From CAVPKN01 sp963832835 (lineage in GTDB: Bacteria > Chlamydiota > Chlamydiia > Chlamydiales > JAAKFR01), in NCBI GenBank assembly GCA_963832835.1, contig CAWHVD010000001.1:2232001-2296000 (forward strand): a stretch of 64,000 nucleotides of DNA, given 5' to 3'. Below the pieces are notes generated by a model that searched no databases, was not told where the DNA came from, and saw only the letters and a program-made list of their open reading frames with translations. Shown piece by piece: positions 9,463 to 17,820 of this stretch (position 1 is its first letter; every line of letters begins with the position of its first letter). Made by a program: the position numbers and the translations under genes.

Positions 9463-9822
9463 ATGTCAGTAAAATCTATAGCAGAAGCCTATGCCCAACA
9501 TGGCTCAGAAGGATTAACTGAGAAGGGTAACAATGTAAGAATAACATGTATAGCGGGGACAGCCACGGGTACGACTCTTATCATCACTGGTATCGTAATA
9601 TTCGTCCTATTACAGCTGAGTATTTTTGGTGTTCTTAATCTTTTCCCCAACGTTTCTTCTCTCCTGGGGGGAACTTTTGGCTCCGCGATCTGTATGGCTG
9701 GGGGTGCAGGATTGACTGCGATTACGCTAGGTAAGATGATCTATCTAAACAGCGGACAAGGAGAGTACATTAATGCTAACCCCAGAGTTGAGCTCTTGCC
9801 AGACCCAAGGGAAGGGCTTTAA
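9463..9822 (+). CDS. Small bilobed-hydrophobic membrane protein, Inc-like
   Basis: I do not recognise this 119-residue protein by sequence. Its striking feature is two long hydrophobic stretches (about 30-60 and 66-95) separated by a very short loop, with a soluble N-terminus of about 28 residues and a short hydrophilic tail. That bilobed layout is the hallmark used to predict chlamydial inclusion-membrane (Inc) proteins, which are exported by type III secretion; the assignment here is inference from topology alone. A GAGGAT ribosome site precedes the ATG. The gene sits between two same-orientation copies of miniature element family A, whose end is only about 14 bp upstream, so its promoter may lie within the element. 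Confidence 0.7.
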   Translation: MSVKSIAEAYAQHGSEGLTEKGNNVRITCIAGTATGTTLIITGIVIFVLLQLSIFGVLNLFPNVSSLLGGTFGSAICMAGGAGLTAITLGKMIYLNSGQGEYINANPRVELLPDPREGL

Positions 9823-9847
9823 GCTCTAAGGGCTCGTAAAGAAATAA

Positions 9848-10007
9848 TACCATTTCCAGAAAATAAATCCATGAAGTGGTACTGGGTAACATGACAGATT
9901 TGGATGATCGTTTCGAAGCCTATGTTTTTGAACCTAAGCTAGAAAGGATCGTTCAAAAATGACGTGTTATACAGTGCCAATTTGTGACTTTATTTTCTGG
10001 AATGGTA
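9848..10007 (+). mobile_element. Miniature inverted-repeat element, family A, copy 2
   Basis: 160 bp, nearly identical to copy 1 and in the same orientation; one A is missing near the right end. Flanks are TAA (left) and TTA (right), so the target duplication is imperfect. The preceding 20 bases (ctaagggctcgtaaagaaat) are also found before the fragment at 55580. Confidence 0.88.
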
Positions 10008-10040
10008 TTAAAACCATGCCGATTCCCGAGAAGATTGTGG

Positions 10041-10046
10041 TATAAT
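10041..10046 (+). promoter_or_regulatory. Candidate -10 box for the small membrane protein/lysS unit
   Basis: A consensus TATAAT lies 29 bases before the small ATG at 10075. No convincing -35 box is visible 16-18 bases upstream, so this is tentative. Confidence 0.4.
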
Positions 10047-10074
10047 TTCTAGATCCTGTATGCTGGTCCTCCTT

Positions 10075-10227
10075 ATGAGACTGCTGCAGGCATTTAAAGA
10101 ATCGAGTATCCACACCAAGATCTTTTGGATCGTCGCACTCAGTGTTTGCATCCTTTCAACCGCTTTATGTTTGTATCCCTATCTTTGGTTCACTCAACAT
10201 CGTAGTACAAAAGAGGCCCAGCCATGA
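10075..10227 (+). CDS. Small single-span membrane protein coupled to lysS
   Basis: This 50-residue frame begins MRLLQAFKESSIHTKIFWIV and has one hydrophobic segment at about 16-38, followed by a polar tail. Its TGA stop overlaps the lysS start (ATGA at 10224-10227), which suggests translational coupling. An in-frame ATG at 10060 would add five residues. The TATAAT box at 10041 fits transcription beginning just before it. No function is recognised; it could be a leader peptide or a genuine small membrane protein. Confidence 0.5.
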   Translation: MRLLQAFKESSIHTKIFWIVALSVCILSTALCLYPYLWFTQHRSTKEAQP

Positions 10228-11792
10228 TCCCCAAACCCGCTTATCATCAGAACGAAGAATTTCAGAATCGAACAAAAAAGCTAGACGAGATCAGGAATCT
10301 AGGTGTTGAGCCTTATCCTTATCACTACTCACCTACCCATACCGCTCGAGAAATCCTCGAAATGTACCCAGATGTACCCGTTGGGCATAGCGAAGATGCG
10401 GCTGCAGGGACAACCCCAGAGGTATGTGTCGCCGGGCGTTTGATTCTTTTCCGCGCTATGGGCAAAAATGCATTTGCTCATATCCAAGAGGCAACCCATA
10501 AAATCCAGTTGATGTTCAACCGGGATCTCACGCATGTAGAGGGATTGGCAGATGATCTAGAATGTACTCCCCTCAAATTCATCGAAAAAAAAATCGATTT
10601 GGGTGACCTGATCGGAGTGGAAGGGCACCTTTTCCGCACTCAAAAGGGTGAATTGACCATTTTCGTTAAAAAATTGACGCTGCTTTGCAAAACGCTCCTT
10701 CCTCTCCCAGAAAAACATAGTGGACTTATCGATAAAGAGATGCGCTACAGGAAACGATGGCTCGATTTGATCACCCACGAAGAGGTGCGTAGGGTCTTTC
10801 TGATGCGCAGCAAAATGACCCAAATTATCCGCAATTTCATGAGTGAATGGAAGTTTTTAGAAGTCGAAACTCCTGTGTTGCAAAGCATCTACGGAGGAGC
10901 GGAAGCCCGCCCTTTCACGACGCATATCAACGCGATTGGTCAAGATATGTTTTTGCGCATCTCACTAGAGATCTCCCTGAAGAAAATATTGATCGGCGGC
11001 ATTGAGCGGATCTATGAGATTGGTAAAAACTTCCGTAATGAAGGGATCGACAGGACCCATAACCCTGAGTTCACCATGCTAGAGGCCTATGCGGCCTATT
11101 GGGACTACAACGACATGATGCACTTTCTTGAACAGATGATCGAGAAGATAGCCCTCGAATTGCATGGCACGACAAAAGTCGATTATACCATTGATGATCA
11201 AACTGTTGTTGTAGATGTCAAAGCTCCTTGGCGCCGCCTTTCGATGAAAGAGAGTGTGCGCGAATTTGCAGGCATCGATTTTGATGCTCTTTCGGATGAC
11301 GAAATTAAGAAGATCTTGGAAAAAGAGACTGGGGTAGACCCTAAATTCATCGCATCCAGTCCCCGCGGTGGGCTTTTAGCTCTTTTATTTGATGAATTTG
11401 TCTCAGATAAGTTAATACAACCCGTCCACATCACCGATCACCCGATCGAAACGACCCCGCTTTGCAAGCCTCATAGGGATCCCGTGTTACGTGAACAGGG
11501 ATTGGTCGAAAGGTTCGAAAGCTATTTTCTGGGCAAGGAGTTGTGCAATGCCTATACTGAGCTAAATGATCCTCAAGTGCAACGCGACCTGCTTGAACAA
11601 CAGGTAGTCAAAAGGGAACAAGGAGATGATCAAGCTCATCCCCTTGATGAGGAGTTCCTTGAAGCCATTTGCCAGGGGATGCCTCCTGCGGGAGGGATCG
11701 GCATCGGCCTAGACCGACTGGCTATGTTATTCACAAATTCTACTTCAATACGAGATGTGCTTTACTTCCCCATCATGAAGATGATATCCTAA
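10224..11792 (+). CDS. lysS: Lysyl-tRNA synthetase, class II
   Basis: The 522-residue product charges tRNA-Lys. It has an N-terminal OB-fold anticodon-binding region (about 65-165), class II motif 2 (FRNEGIDRTHNPEFTMLEAY, around 271-290), the GGAEARPF loop upstream of it, and motif 3 (GGIGIGLDRLAML) near the C-terminus. The length is close to that of E. coli LysS. The start overlaps the stop of a 50-residue frame by ATGA. A SlyD-like PPIase gene follows 35 bp downstream on the same strand. In Chlamydia lysS is also next to cysS, as it nearly is here. Confidence 0.97.
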   Translation: MIPKPAYHQNEEFQNRTKKLDEIRNLGVEPYPYHYSPTHTAREILEMYPDVPVGHSEDAAAGTTPEVCVAGRLILFRAMGKNAFAHIQEATHKIQLMFNRDLTHVEGLADDLECTPLKFIEKKIDLGDLIGVEGHLFRTQKGELTIFVKKLTLLCKTLLPLPEKHSGLIDKEMRYRKRWLDLITHEEVRRVFLMRSKMTQIIRNFMSEWKFLEVETPVLQSIYGGAEARPFTTHINAIGQDMFLRISLEISLKKILIGGIERIYEIGKNFRNEGIDRTHNPEFTMLEAYAAYWDYNDMMHFLEQMIEKIALELHGTTKVDYTIDDQTVVVDVKAPWRRLSMKESVREFAGIDFDALSDDEIKKILEKETGVDPKFIASSPRGGLLALLFDEFVSDKLIQPVHITDHPIETTPLCKPHRDPVLREQGLVERFESYFLGKELCNAYTELNDPQVQRDLLEQQVVKREQGDDQAHPLDEEFLEAICQGMPPAGGIGIGLDRLAMLFTNSTSIRDVLYFPIMKMIS

Positions 11793-11827
11793 AATAATGT
11801 TTTTATACATTCTAAAGGGGGAGTCAG

Positions 11828-12256
11828 ATGGGTCAAGTAAAAAATGGCGACCATGTGAAGGTGCATTTCACTGGTAAAATGGAAAATGGAGAGGTTTTTG
11901 CTTCATCTCAACACCATGAACCTTTAGAGTTTGCGGTTGGAGATGGCTCTGTTTTGCCAGGTGTGGATAAAGCAGTCAATGGCATGAATTTGGGCGAACG
12001 CAAAACGATCACCCTCCCACCCCAAGAGGGATTTGGCGAGTTGATGGACAACCTGATTCTGACTGTCGAGCGTTCCCAATTTCCGGAAGGTTTTGAGCTG
12101 CATGAAGGGATGGAGCTGCAAGTGCCACAGCCCGACGGATCGGTCATCTTCTTTAAGATTCTGCAGGTTATGGAGGAAAAAGTGAAGCTCGACGCCAATC
12201 ACCCGCTCGCTGGCAAAGCGCTCACTTTCGAGCTCGAGCTCGTCGAAGTCAGCTGA
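11828..12256 (+). CDS. FKBP-type peptidyl-prolyl isomerase, SlyD-like
   Basis: This 142-residue FKBP-fold protein begins with VKNGDHVKVHFTGKMENGEVF and contains PLEFAVGDGSVLPGVDKAVNGM, both characteristic of SlyD/FkpB-type prolyl isomerases, with the insert-in-flap region at about 65-120. It has no signal peptide, so it acts in the cytoplasm, and it lacks the His/Cys-rich metal-binding tail of E. coli SlyD. A strong AAAGGGGGAG ribosome site precedes the ATG. It probably shares a transcript with lysS. Confidence 0.93.
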   Translation: MGQVKNGDHVKVHFTGKMENGEVFASSQHHEPLEFAVGDGSVLPGVDKAVNGMNLGERKTITLPPQEGFGELMDNLILTVERSQFPEGFELHEGMELQVPQPDGSVIFFKILQVMEEKVKLDANHPLAGKALTFELELVEVS

Positions 12257-12405
12257 TCCTTTGCTATCCTTGTCCCTCTTTGCCCCGCCCTACAGGGGTA
12301 AGATGATTTGATCAATAAGTCAGACCTTAAAAAGTCTTAAAAAAATCCTAAAGTCGAGGCAAAGACGCAAAGAACTCACAATATTTAACGGGGTATCTAG
12401 GCCTT

Positions 12406-12882
12406 CTAAGCTGGCTGTGTTTTTCGACAAGAAGAGGTGAGAGCGGTGATACCTTTTGATCCAAGATTTAGCAGTTGAGAACCCCCTTGCTGCAATACGG
12501 GAGCACAAACTGACCATATAGATGAGCAAGCAGTCGGAATATTTGATAGGATGTAATAGCTTACAGACACCACTTTTGAACATGCAGAAGGTGCGTAGGG
12601 TGCAATTAAACAACCTCCTTTTATAACTACCACGCTGACTCCAAATACTGTAGTGGGCTCAGCCATCATCTCTACAGCAGCAGGTGTAAATAAAGGTGCA
12701 ATTAGGAAACCTAAAAGACCGTAGTTACGCCCAAACTCCCCTGCGATCAAACCAGGACCATATGTCTTAATTACCAGAGGAACATATAAAGCTGTGCCTG
12801 CAGCCATAATACCAATAGCCTGATTACCGGGTGTGATTAGATAAGTCGTTACTTGTTGGTAAATACCTACAGCTGCAGCCAT
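12406..12882 (-). CDS. Hypothetical membrane protein
   Basis: This 158-residue protein is not recognised. It has hydrophobic stretches at about 23-39, 54-73 and 78-112, a Cys- and Ser-rich C-terminal half, and a polar KTQPA end. The ATG is preceded by a near-perfect AAGGAGG ribosome site with good spacing, which argues for a real, well-translated gene. Clustered hydrophobic segments in a short chlamydial protein raise the possibility of an inclusion-membrane protein, but the pattern is less clear than for the gene at 9463. The 150 bases between it and the PPIase gene hold no gene. Confidence 0.65.
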   Translation of the reverse strand: MAAAVGIYQQVTTYLITPGNQAIGIMAAGTALYVPLVIKTYGPGLIAGEFGRNYGLLGFLIAPLFTPAAVEMMAEPTTVFGVSVVVIKGGCLIAPYAPSACSKVVSVSYYILSNIPTACSSIWSVCAPVLQQGGSQLLNLGSKGITALTSSCRKTQPA

Positions 12883-12978
12883 GTTTCCTCCTTGATAGTT
12901 TTAAGGACGTAAAAGCGATTAATTTCCTGCAAAAAAATTATGGGATAAACTTCTATTTTTTACAAACATTTTTTTTGA

Positions 12979-13221
12979 TCAGTGCTTTTGGGTGAGGAGG
13001 GACTTAGCAAGATTCCGTCCATTTTCTGTGACAACGATCTCTTGGGGACCGTAGACTTTAATAAAATTGGCCTTTGCAAGTAGTTTTACGATGTCTTTGA
13101 TCAGAAGCTCTTTGTAACCAAGTCGCTTGATAATCGGCTGCGGATTGACAGCTTCGTCCGGGTTTCCCGAAGCCTCTGCCGCCTTGAAAAGCTCTAATAG
13201 AAAACGTTCATCTTTTGTCAT
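12979..13221 (-). CDS. Small winged-helix-like protein downstream of cysS
   Basis: The 80-residue product (MTKDERFLLELFKAAEASGN...) has the helix-helix-helix-strand pattern of a winged-helix domain, ending in a wing-like KVYGPQEIVVTENGRNLAKSLL. It lies 10 bp downstream of cysS on the same strand, so it is probably co-transcribed. Similar small conserved chlamydial proteins exist but I cannot name the family. DNA or RNA binding is inferred from predicted fold only. Confidence 0.7.
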   Translation of the reverse strand: MTKDERFLLELFKAAEASGNPDEAVNPQPIIKRLGYKELLIKDIVKLLAKANFIKVYGPQEIVVTENGRNLAKSLLTQKH

Positions 13222-13231
13222 TTGTTTACTT

Positions 13232-14692
13232 TCATTTCTTTTTTAACCGTGCACCTTGAGGTGTGTCTTCAATCACATAACCCGCTGTGTGGATTTCGTT
13301 GCGCATCTGATCGGAAAGGGCCCAGTTTTTCTCTTTGCGGGCCTGCTCCCTTTTGTCTAATTTCTCTTGCAATTCTGGAGGGGCTTTCTGCTCTTGCTCA
13401 AAGTTGAGCACTCCTAAAACGCGATTAAACTGTTCCAATACATACAGCACTTCCATGGCATCGCCGGGCCCCAACTTTTGTTGATCGACGCATATGTTGA
13501 TCTCGTGCATCAAGTCAAAGCAAGCGGCAAGGGCAACCGAGATATTTAAATCATCAGCCATTGCTTCACCAAATTGATGCATTGCTTTTTTTAAAGCTGC
13601 ACGGGCTACCTCTGTTGCTGCAATGGCTGGGTTGGCCAACTCTTGCATACGACCGATAAAATCATTGAGTCGCGTCAGTGAATTTCTCGCTCCTTCGAGC
13701 CCCTCAAAGGTGAAGTTAAGCTGTGTGCGGTAATGGATATGCATGAGCATATAGCGCACCTCCATACCGGTGAAACCTTTTTGTAGCAAATCGCGCAGGG
13801 TATAAAAATTGCCCAAGCTTTTGGACATTTTTTTATGATTCACAATGAGATGTTCCGAATGGATCCAGTGGTTAACAAACGTTTTTCCTGAACATGCCTC
13901 GGATTGAGCGATCTCATTTTCATGATGGGGAAAGATATTATCGACCGCCCCGGCATGGATATCAATTGTCTCACCCAAAATAGACATAGCCATTGTCGAA
14001 CACTCGAGATGCCAACCCGGACGACCCGGCCCAAAAGGGCTATCCCAATAGACATGTCCATCACGCTCAGGATCATAATACTTCCAGAGAACAAAGTCAG
14101 AGAGATTTTCTTTTTCGTATTCATCACATGCGACTCGCGCGTCGCCTGCCCCTACTTTCAAATCTTCCAGCTTTAGGTGAGATAATCTGCCATAGCGAGG
14201 ACATTTATCAATTGCGTAATAAACGCTTTTGTCTTTACTTGTGTAGGCGATTCCTTTGTCGATCAACTTCTGGATAAAATCGATCATCTGAGGGATATAA
14301 TCGGTAGCGGCTGGGTAGTGTTCAACGCGCTCAATTCCGAGTGTTTGCAGGTCTACAAAGAATGCATTTTTATAGGGTTGAGTAAACTCAAGAAGGGTCT
14401 GATTTGAAGCCACAGCACCCCTGATTGTCTTATCATCGACATCCGTGAGATTCATCACTTGTGTGACTTGGTATCCAGAAAATTTGATAAAACGCCGCAA
14501 AAGGTCTTCAAAAACATAGGTCCGAAAGTTACCGATATGGGCAAAGTGGTAAACTGTAGGACCACAGGTATACATCCGTACGTGATTATCATGGATGGGA
14601 CGTAAGACCTCTTTCTTGCGTGTCTCAGAATTGTAAAGTTGAATCGGCATCTTGGGCACAGCCAAGGCCTCGAGCGTCTCTTGATTGAACAT
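13232..14692 (-). CDS. cysS: Cysteinyl-tRNA synthetase
   Basis: The 486-residue class I synthetase charges tRNA-Cys. The N-terminal CGPTVYHFAHIGN holds the zinc-ligand C43 and the HIGH-type motif (HIGN, 52-55). LECSTMAMSILG carries C231, and FPHHENEIAQSEA has the remaining zinc ligands. The KMSKS loop is intact at 288-292. The C-terminal helical and DALR-like region ends in KKK. A shorter start at M15 (14650) is possible because neither ATG has a clear ribosome site. Neighbouring lysS and cysS match C. trachomatis CT781/CT782. Confidence 0.96.
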   Translation of the reverse strand: MFNQETLEALAVPKMPIQLYNSETRKKEVLRPIHDNHVRMYTCGPTVYHFAHIGNFRTYVFEDLLRRFIKFSGYQVTQVMNLTDVDDKTIRGAVASNQTLLEFTQPYKNAFFVDLQTLGIERVEHYPAATDYIPQMIDFIQKLIDKGIAYTSKDKSVYYAIDKCPRYGRLSHLKLEDLKVGAGDARVACDEYEKENLSDFVLWKYYDPERDGHVYWDSPFGPGRPGWHLECSTMAMSILGETIDIHAGAVDNIFPHHENEIAQSEACSGKTFVNHWIHSEHLIVNHKKMSKSLGNFYTLRDLLQKGFTGMEVRYMLMHIHYRTQLNFTFEGLEGARNSLTRLNDFIGRMQELANPAIAATEVARAALKKAMHQFGEAMADDLNISVALAACFDLMHEINICVDQQKLGPGDAMEVLYVLEQFNRVLGVLNFEQEQKAPPELQEKLDKREQARKEKNWALSDQMRNEIHTAGYVIEDTPQGARLKKK

Positions 14693-14789
14693 ATCTACGA
14701 GTATACATTAAGGTTCCAAGAATTGGAAGGTAAGGTAAAAAGGAGTTATGGCACAAGAAAAAGATCGAAATCTGCCTACCTGAGATAGA

Positions 14790-14963
14790 TTATTGACTGC
14801 ACTGGCATTTTCCTCCCTTTTCGGAACATTTGCACCCCCCTTCCGAGCAACCACAAATAGATCCCTTGTTACAGCTACAACCTGAACAAGTAGTTTGTGA
14901 GGAGGCTTTAGAACAGGATGCAAACGCGCATGCCATTAAGGCAAAAGCTAAAATGAATTTCAT
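14790..14963 (-). CDS. Small cysteine-rich lipoprotein, metallothionein-like CxC pattern
   Basis: This 57-residue frame has an N-terminal signal (KFILAFALMACAFASC), with C17 (AFASC) or C12 (LMAC) as possible lipobox cysteines. The rest is a Gly/Ser/Lys/Cys-rich chain with nine cysteines (26, 29, 31, 37, 39, 44, 46, 53, 55) forming four regularly spaced CxC pairs. A good GAGAGG ribosome site lies 4 bases before the ATG. The CxC spacing recalls metallothioneins; the small lipidated Cys-rich design also recalls chlamydial OmcA. A metal-binding or disulfide-crosslinked outer-membrane role is inference. It is divergent from the secreted-protein gene at 15340, with two family B repeats between. Confidence 0.75.
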   Translation of the reverse strand: MKFILAFALMACAFASCSKASSQTTCSGCSCNKGSICGCSEGGCKCSEKGGKCQCSQ

Positions 14964-15017
14964 AGATCCTCTCGGAGTTAAATGACAATTTGACTACCAG
15001 GCTGCCTTCAAAATAAA

Positions 15018-15143
15018 TTTTTCGTGACTATTCACGAGCTGTCAGAGTACTAGGGAAGATACGCTTCGCCAAGGTGGGAGTGGGTAATCACCACAGCGAG
15101 GCTATTAACCAACAAGACGGACTATCAGAACAGTCACAAAAAA
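15018..15143 (+). repeat. Family B inverted-repeat element, copy 1
   Basis: About 126 bp bounded by TTTTTCGTGACTATTC and GAACAGTCACAAAAA. The internal segments CACGAGC, GCCAAGGTGGGAGTGG and GGCTATTAACC are shared with the other copies. It is non-coding. Confidence 0.8.
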
Positions 15144-15200
15144 ACCTATGAAGGTATTTTCTTAAACTTTATATTTAATATCAATTTGATTCTAGAACAT

Positions 15201-15327
15201 TTTTTGTGACTATTCACGAGCCAGCAGAATCTTTAAGGCAGGTCCACTTTGCCAAGCTGGGAGTGGATAGTCACCACAGGGAGGCTTTTAACCGAAAAGC
15301 TGGATTACCTGAATAGTTACATTTTTT
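15201..15327 (+). repeat. Family B inverted-repeat element, copy 2
   Basis: About 127 bp, bounded by TTTTTGTGACTATTC and GAATAGTTACATTTTT, in direct orientation to copy 1 and 57 bp away across AT-rich sequence. It ends 12 bp before the start of the next gene, so it must form part of that gene's leader or promoter. Confidence 0.8.
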
Positions 15328-15339
15328 CTTAGGAATGCG

Positions 15340-15921
15340 ATGCTAAAAAACACACTTCTATTTCTGGTTCTACTCTCTGCATTCTCCATTCAGAGTGCTG
15401 CAAATCCAAAACTTGATCCTGACGCCCATATCCGTTTTGAGTTACCTATCAACCGGGTTTCTTCTCCAAAATACAACTTGGAAGTTTCTATCCCGCCCGG
15501 CTTCATCTCCCTTCAACCCTTTGAAGCATGGTCTGATGAAAAAATCACCTTCATCGAATTTGTGCCCAAAGGAGAAGATGGGGAAAACTGGACGGAAATC
15601 ATCACCATCAACAAACATATTGGTAAAAAGATCTCCGCTGACATTTTGCTGGATTTGACTAAAAAGGGATTGCTGTCCAATGAAGAAAATGGGAATACCT
15701 TGAAGGAAGAAGTTTCAAAGCAGCCTTCCTACACCCAAGCTAAGCTCACCCTTTCGTATGACTACAAGGGCAAACATGAGATCGTGGGTTTCCTTTACTA
15801 TTCAGGCCCCTATGATTGCGTAGGCGTTCAGTATACCATCCGTCCTCAAGGCTCTAATTTGGCTGCCGTCTCCAAAATTGAAAATTTTTTCAACAAGGCA
15901 ACAAAAATCACACCAAATTGA
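15340..15921 (+). CDS. Secreted hypothetical protein
   Basis: The 193-residue product opens with a clear Sec signal peptide (MLKNTLLFLVLLSAFSIQSAA, cleavage likely after position 21). The mature part is soluble, mixed alpha/beta, with no Cys pattern or repeat that I recognise. A TAGGAA ribosome site precedes the ATG. A periplasmic or surface location follows from the signal. It is followed after 120 bp by the ABC exporter operon on the same strand, but a functional link is not shown. Confidence 0.75.
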   Translation: MLKNTLLFLVLLSAFSIQSAANPKLDPDAHIRFELPINRVSSPKYNLEVSIPPGFISLQPFEAWSDEKITFIEFVPKGEDGENWTEIITINKHIGKKISADILLDLTKKGLLSNEENGNTLKEEVSKQPSYTQAKLTLSYDYKGKHEIVGFLYYSGPYDCVGVQYTIRPQGSNLAAVSKIENFFNKATKITPN

Positions 15922-16042
15922 AAACATAGTTTTTAAAAAATGCGCTTCTTCTAAAGCATGGGTGGGATCTTTATAAGAACTACAGCTGATAAGGCGCCTG
16001 GCCCTATTTCCCCAAAAGCTCGAAAACGTTAAATTACTTTTC

Positions 16043-17026
16043 ATGTCCATCTTTTCTGTTGAGTCTCTTTGTAAATCATTCAAGGTCCCCAAAAACAAAA
16101 CGGGTTTCCTGAGTAGTCTGAAAGCCGTGATCGCCAGGCAACACGAAGTAAAAATCGCTCTTGATCAGGTTCATTTTAGCATAGCCAAGGGAGAGCTCGT
16201 AGGTTACATAGGCCCCAACGGGGCAGGCAAGAGTACAACTGTCAAAATCCTATCCGGTATTTTAGTTCCGGATTCCGGCCAGGTTTGCGTGTTGGGTAAG
16301 ACTCCTTGGAAACATCGTCTAGAGGTCGTGCGGCAAATTGGGGTAGTCTTTGGTCAAAGGACCCAGCTTTGGTGGGATCTGCAAGTGATCGATTCGTTTG
16401 ACCTACTCAAAGCAATTTATTCTGTTTCAGAGCGAGACTATAAACGGAAGTTGGATGAACTCGTCCATGCGTTGAATTTATCCGATTTGCTCCATATCCC
16501 AGTCAGGATGCTTAGTCTGGGTCAGCGGATGCGGTGCGACCTAGCTGCCTCCTTGCTCCATAGCCCCCAGATTCTTTTTTTAGATGAGCCAACTATTGGC
16601 CTGGATGCCATTAGTAAGCTTGCCATGCGCGATTTTATCCGAAAGCTCAATACAGAACGTCAAGTCACCATTCTGCTGACAACTCATGATATGGATGATA
16701 TCGAGTCACTATGTAAGCGAGTAATGATCCTGAATAAGGGAACCATTGATTTCGATGGTGCTTTGGAGCAATTGCGCAAAAAAATCTCACCTGAAAGACG
16801 GCTTGTGATCGATATGAGCGAAGAAATGGAATCCATACAAGATAAGGATGCACGTTGGATCAAACAACAAGGCAACCGCATTTGGCTCGGCTTCGACCCA
16901 AGTATTGTTTCTGCAACTGATTTGATCGCACGTATTACATCTCAACATTCTGTAATCGATCTTTTTGTGGAAAACCCACCTATTGAAGAAACAATCGCCC
17001 GACTCTATGGCAGTGGTTCGATATGA
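16043..17026 (+). CDS. ABC-2 type exporter, ATP-binding protein
   Basis: This 327-residue ATPase has Walker A GPNGAGKST (57-65), a LSLGQRMRCDLAASLLHSP signature region, Walker B ILFLDEPTIGLD and the H-loop TTHDMDD. The length and C-terminal extension match the COG4586 type, which works with two PF06182-like permeases. Those two permeases follow directly: the stop of this gene overlaps the next start by 4 bp (17023-17026). The substrate is unknown; its position before the glycan cluster makes a glycan or lipid substrate possible. Confidence 0.93.
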   Translation: MSIFSVESLCKSFKVPKNKTGFLSSLKAVIARQHEVKIALDQVHFSIAKGELVGYIGPNGAGKSTTVKILSGILVPDSGQVCVLGKTPWKHRLEVVRQIGVVFGQRTQLWWDLQVIDSFDLLKAIYSVSERDYKRKLDELVHALNLSDLLHIPVRMLSLGQRMRCDLAASLLHSPQILFLDEPTIGLDAISKLAMRDFIRKLNTERQVTILLTTHDMDDIESLCKRVMILNKGTIDFDGALEQLRKKISPERRLVIDMSEEMESIQDKDARWIKQQGNRIWLGFDPSIVSATDLIARITSQHSVIDLFVENPPIEETIARLYGSGSI

Positions 17027-17814
17027 GGGGTTATTGGGCTATTTTTAAGATCCGTTTAAAAACTTTGATGCAATACCGTATTCCTACACTCGCAGGAGTT
17101 GTCACGCAACTTTTCTGGGGATTGGTCTTAACCATGATCATACGAGCATTTTATGCAGAAACCTCTTCAGTTGAGCCCATATCGGTAAACATTGCCGTGA
17201 CATTCATTTGGCTAGGACAAGCCCTTTTACTACTTCTTCCTTGGAATGTCGATAAAGAGATCGAAAAACAAATTAAAAACGGTAATGTCGCCTACGAACT
17301 TCTGCGGCCGCTCCACTTATACGGTCTTTGGTATTTTCGCGTTTTAGCCCTTAGGGTTACCCCTACAATCTTACGCAGCTTGCCTATCTTCTTAATTGGC
17401 GGCATCTGGTTAGATTTATCTGCTCCTGCCTCTTGGATCTGTTGTGGATCCTTTTGTATTTCCGTAGTTCTTGCCTGTTTACTCTCTGCTGCGATCACCA
17501 CACTAATCACTCTCTCCTTGTTTTGGACACACTCAGGAGAGGGAATCCAGCGCTTGCTCCCTTCATGTGCTGTTCTCCTGTCGGGCATGGTTGTTCCCCT
17601 CCCTTTGTTTCCCTCTTGGATGCACTCTTTTCTAGAAATCCAGCCTTTCAGAGGCATTGTGGATATTCCGTGTAGGCTATACACAGGCATGATCCCTATA
17701 GGACAAACTCCCTATTATTTTTTGTTTCAATTAGCTTGGATTATCCTCTTTGTATTATGGGGGCAACGTGTAGCGAAAAAAGCCCTCAGGCAATTTGTGA
17801 TTCTAGGCGGATAG
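17023..17814 (+). CDS. ABC-2 type exporter permease 1 (PF06182-like)
   Basis: The 263-residue membrane protein has about six hydrophobic segments and the N-terminal layout of COG4587-type permeases (cytoplasmic start YWAIFKIRLKTLMQYR, then membrane spans from about 24). The EKQIKNGNVAYELLRPL segment is typical of this family and may be the coupling helix. It overlaps the ATPase gene and lies 6 bp before the second permease. The two permeases would form a heterodimeric channel with the ATPase dimer. Confidence 0.88.
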   Translation: MRGYWAIFKIRLKTLMQYRIPTLAGVVTQLFWGLVLTMIIRAFYAETSSVEPISVNIAVTFIWLGQALLLLLPWNVDKEIEKQIKNGNVAYELLRPLHLYGLWYFRVLALRVTPTILRSLPIFLIGGIWLDLSAPASWICCGSFCISVVLACLLSAAITTLITLSLFWTHSGEGIQRLLPSCAVLLSGMVVPLPLFPSWMHSFLEIQPFRGIVDIPCRLYTGMIPIGQTPYYFLFQLAWIILFVLWGQRVAKKALRQFVILGG

Positions 17815-17820
17815 GTTTAT

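Noticed and set aside
12320..12613. 97-codon minus-strand frame overlapping the hypothetical membrane protein gene
   Set aside because: It lies in another frame of a gene with a near-perfect ribosome site and shows no protein-like pattern of its own.
14708..14923. 71-codon minus-strand frame after cysS
   Set aside because: It overlaps in another frame the cysteine-rich lipoprotein gene, which has a signal peptide and a strong ribosome site.
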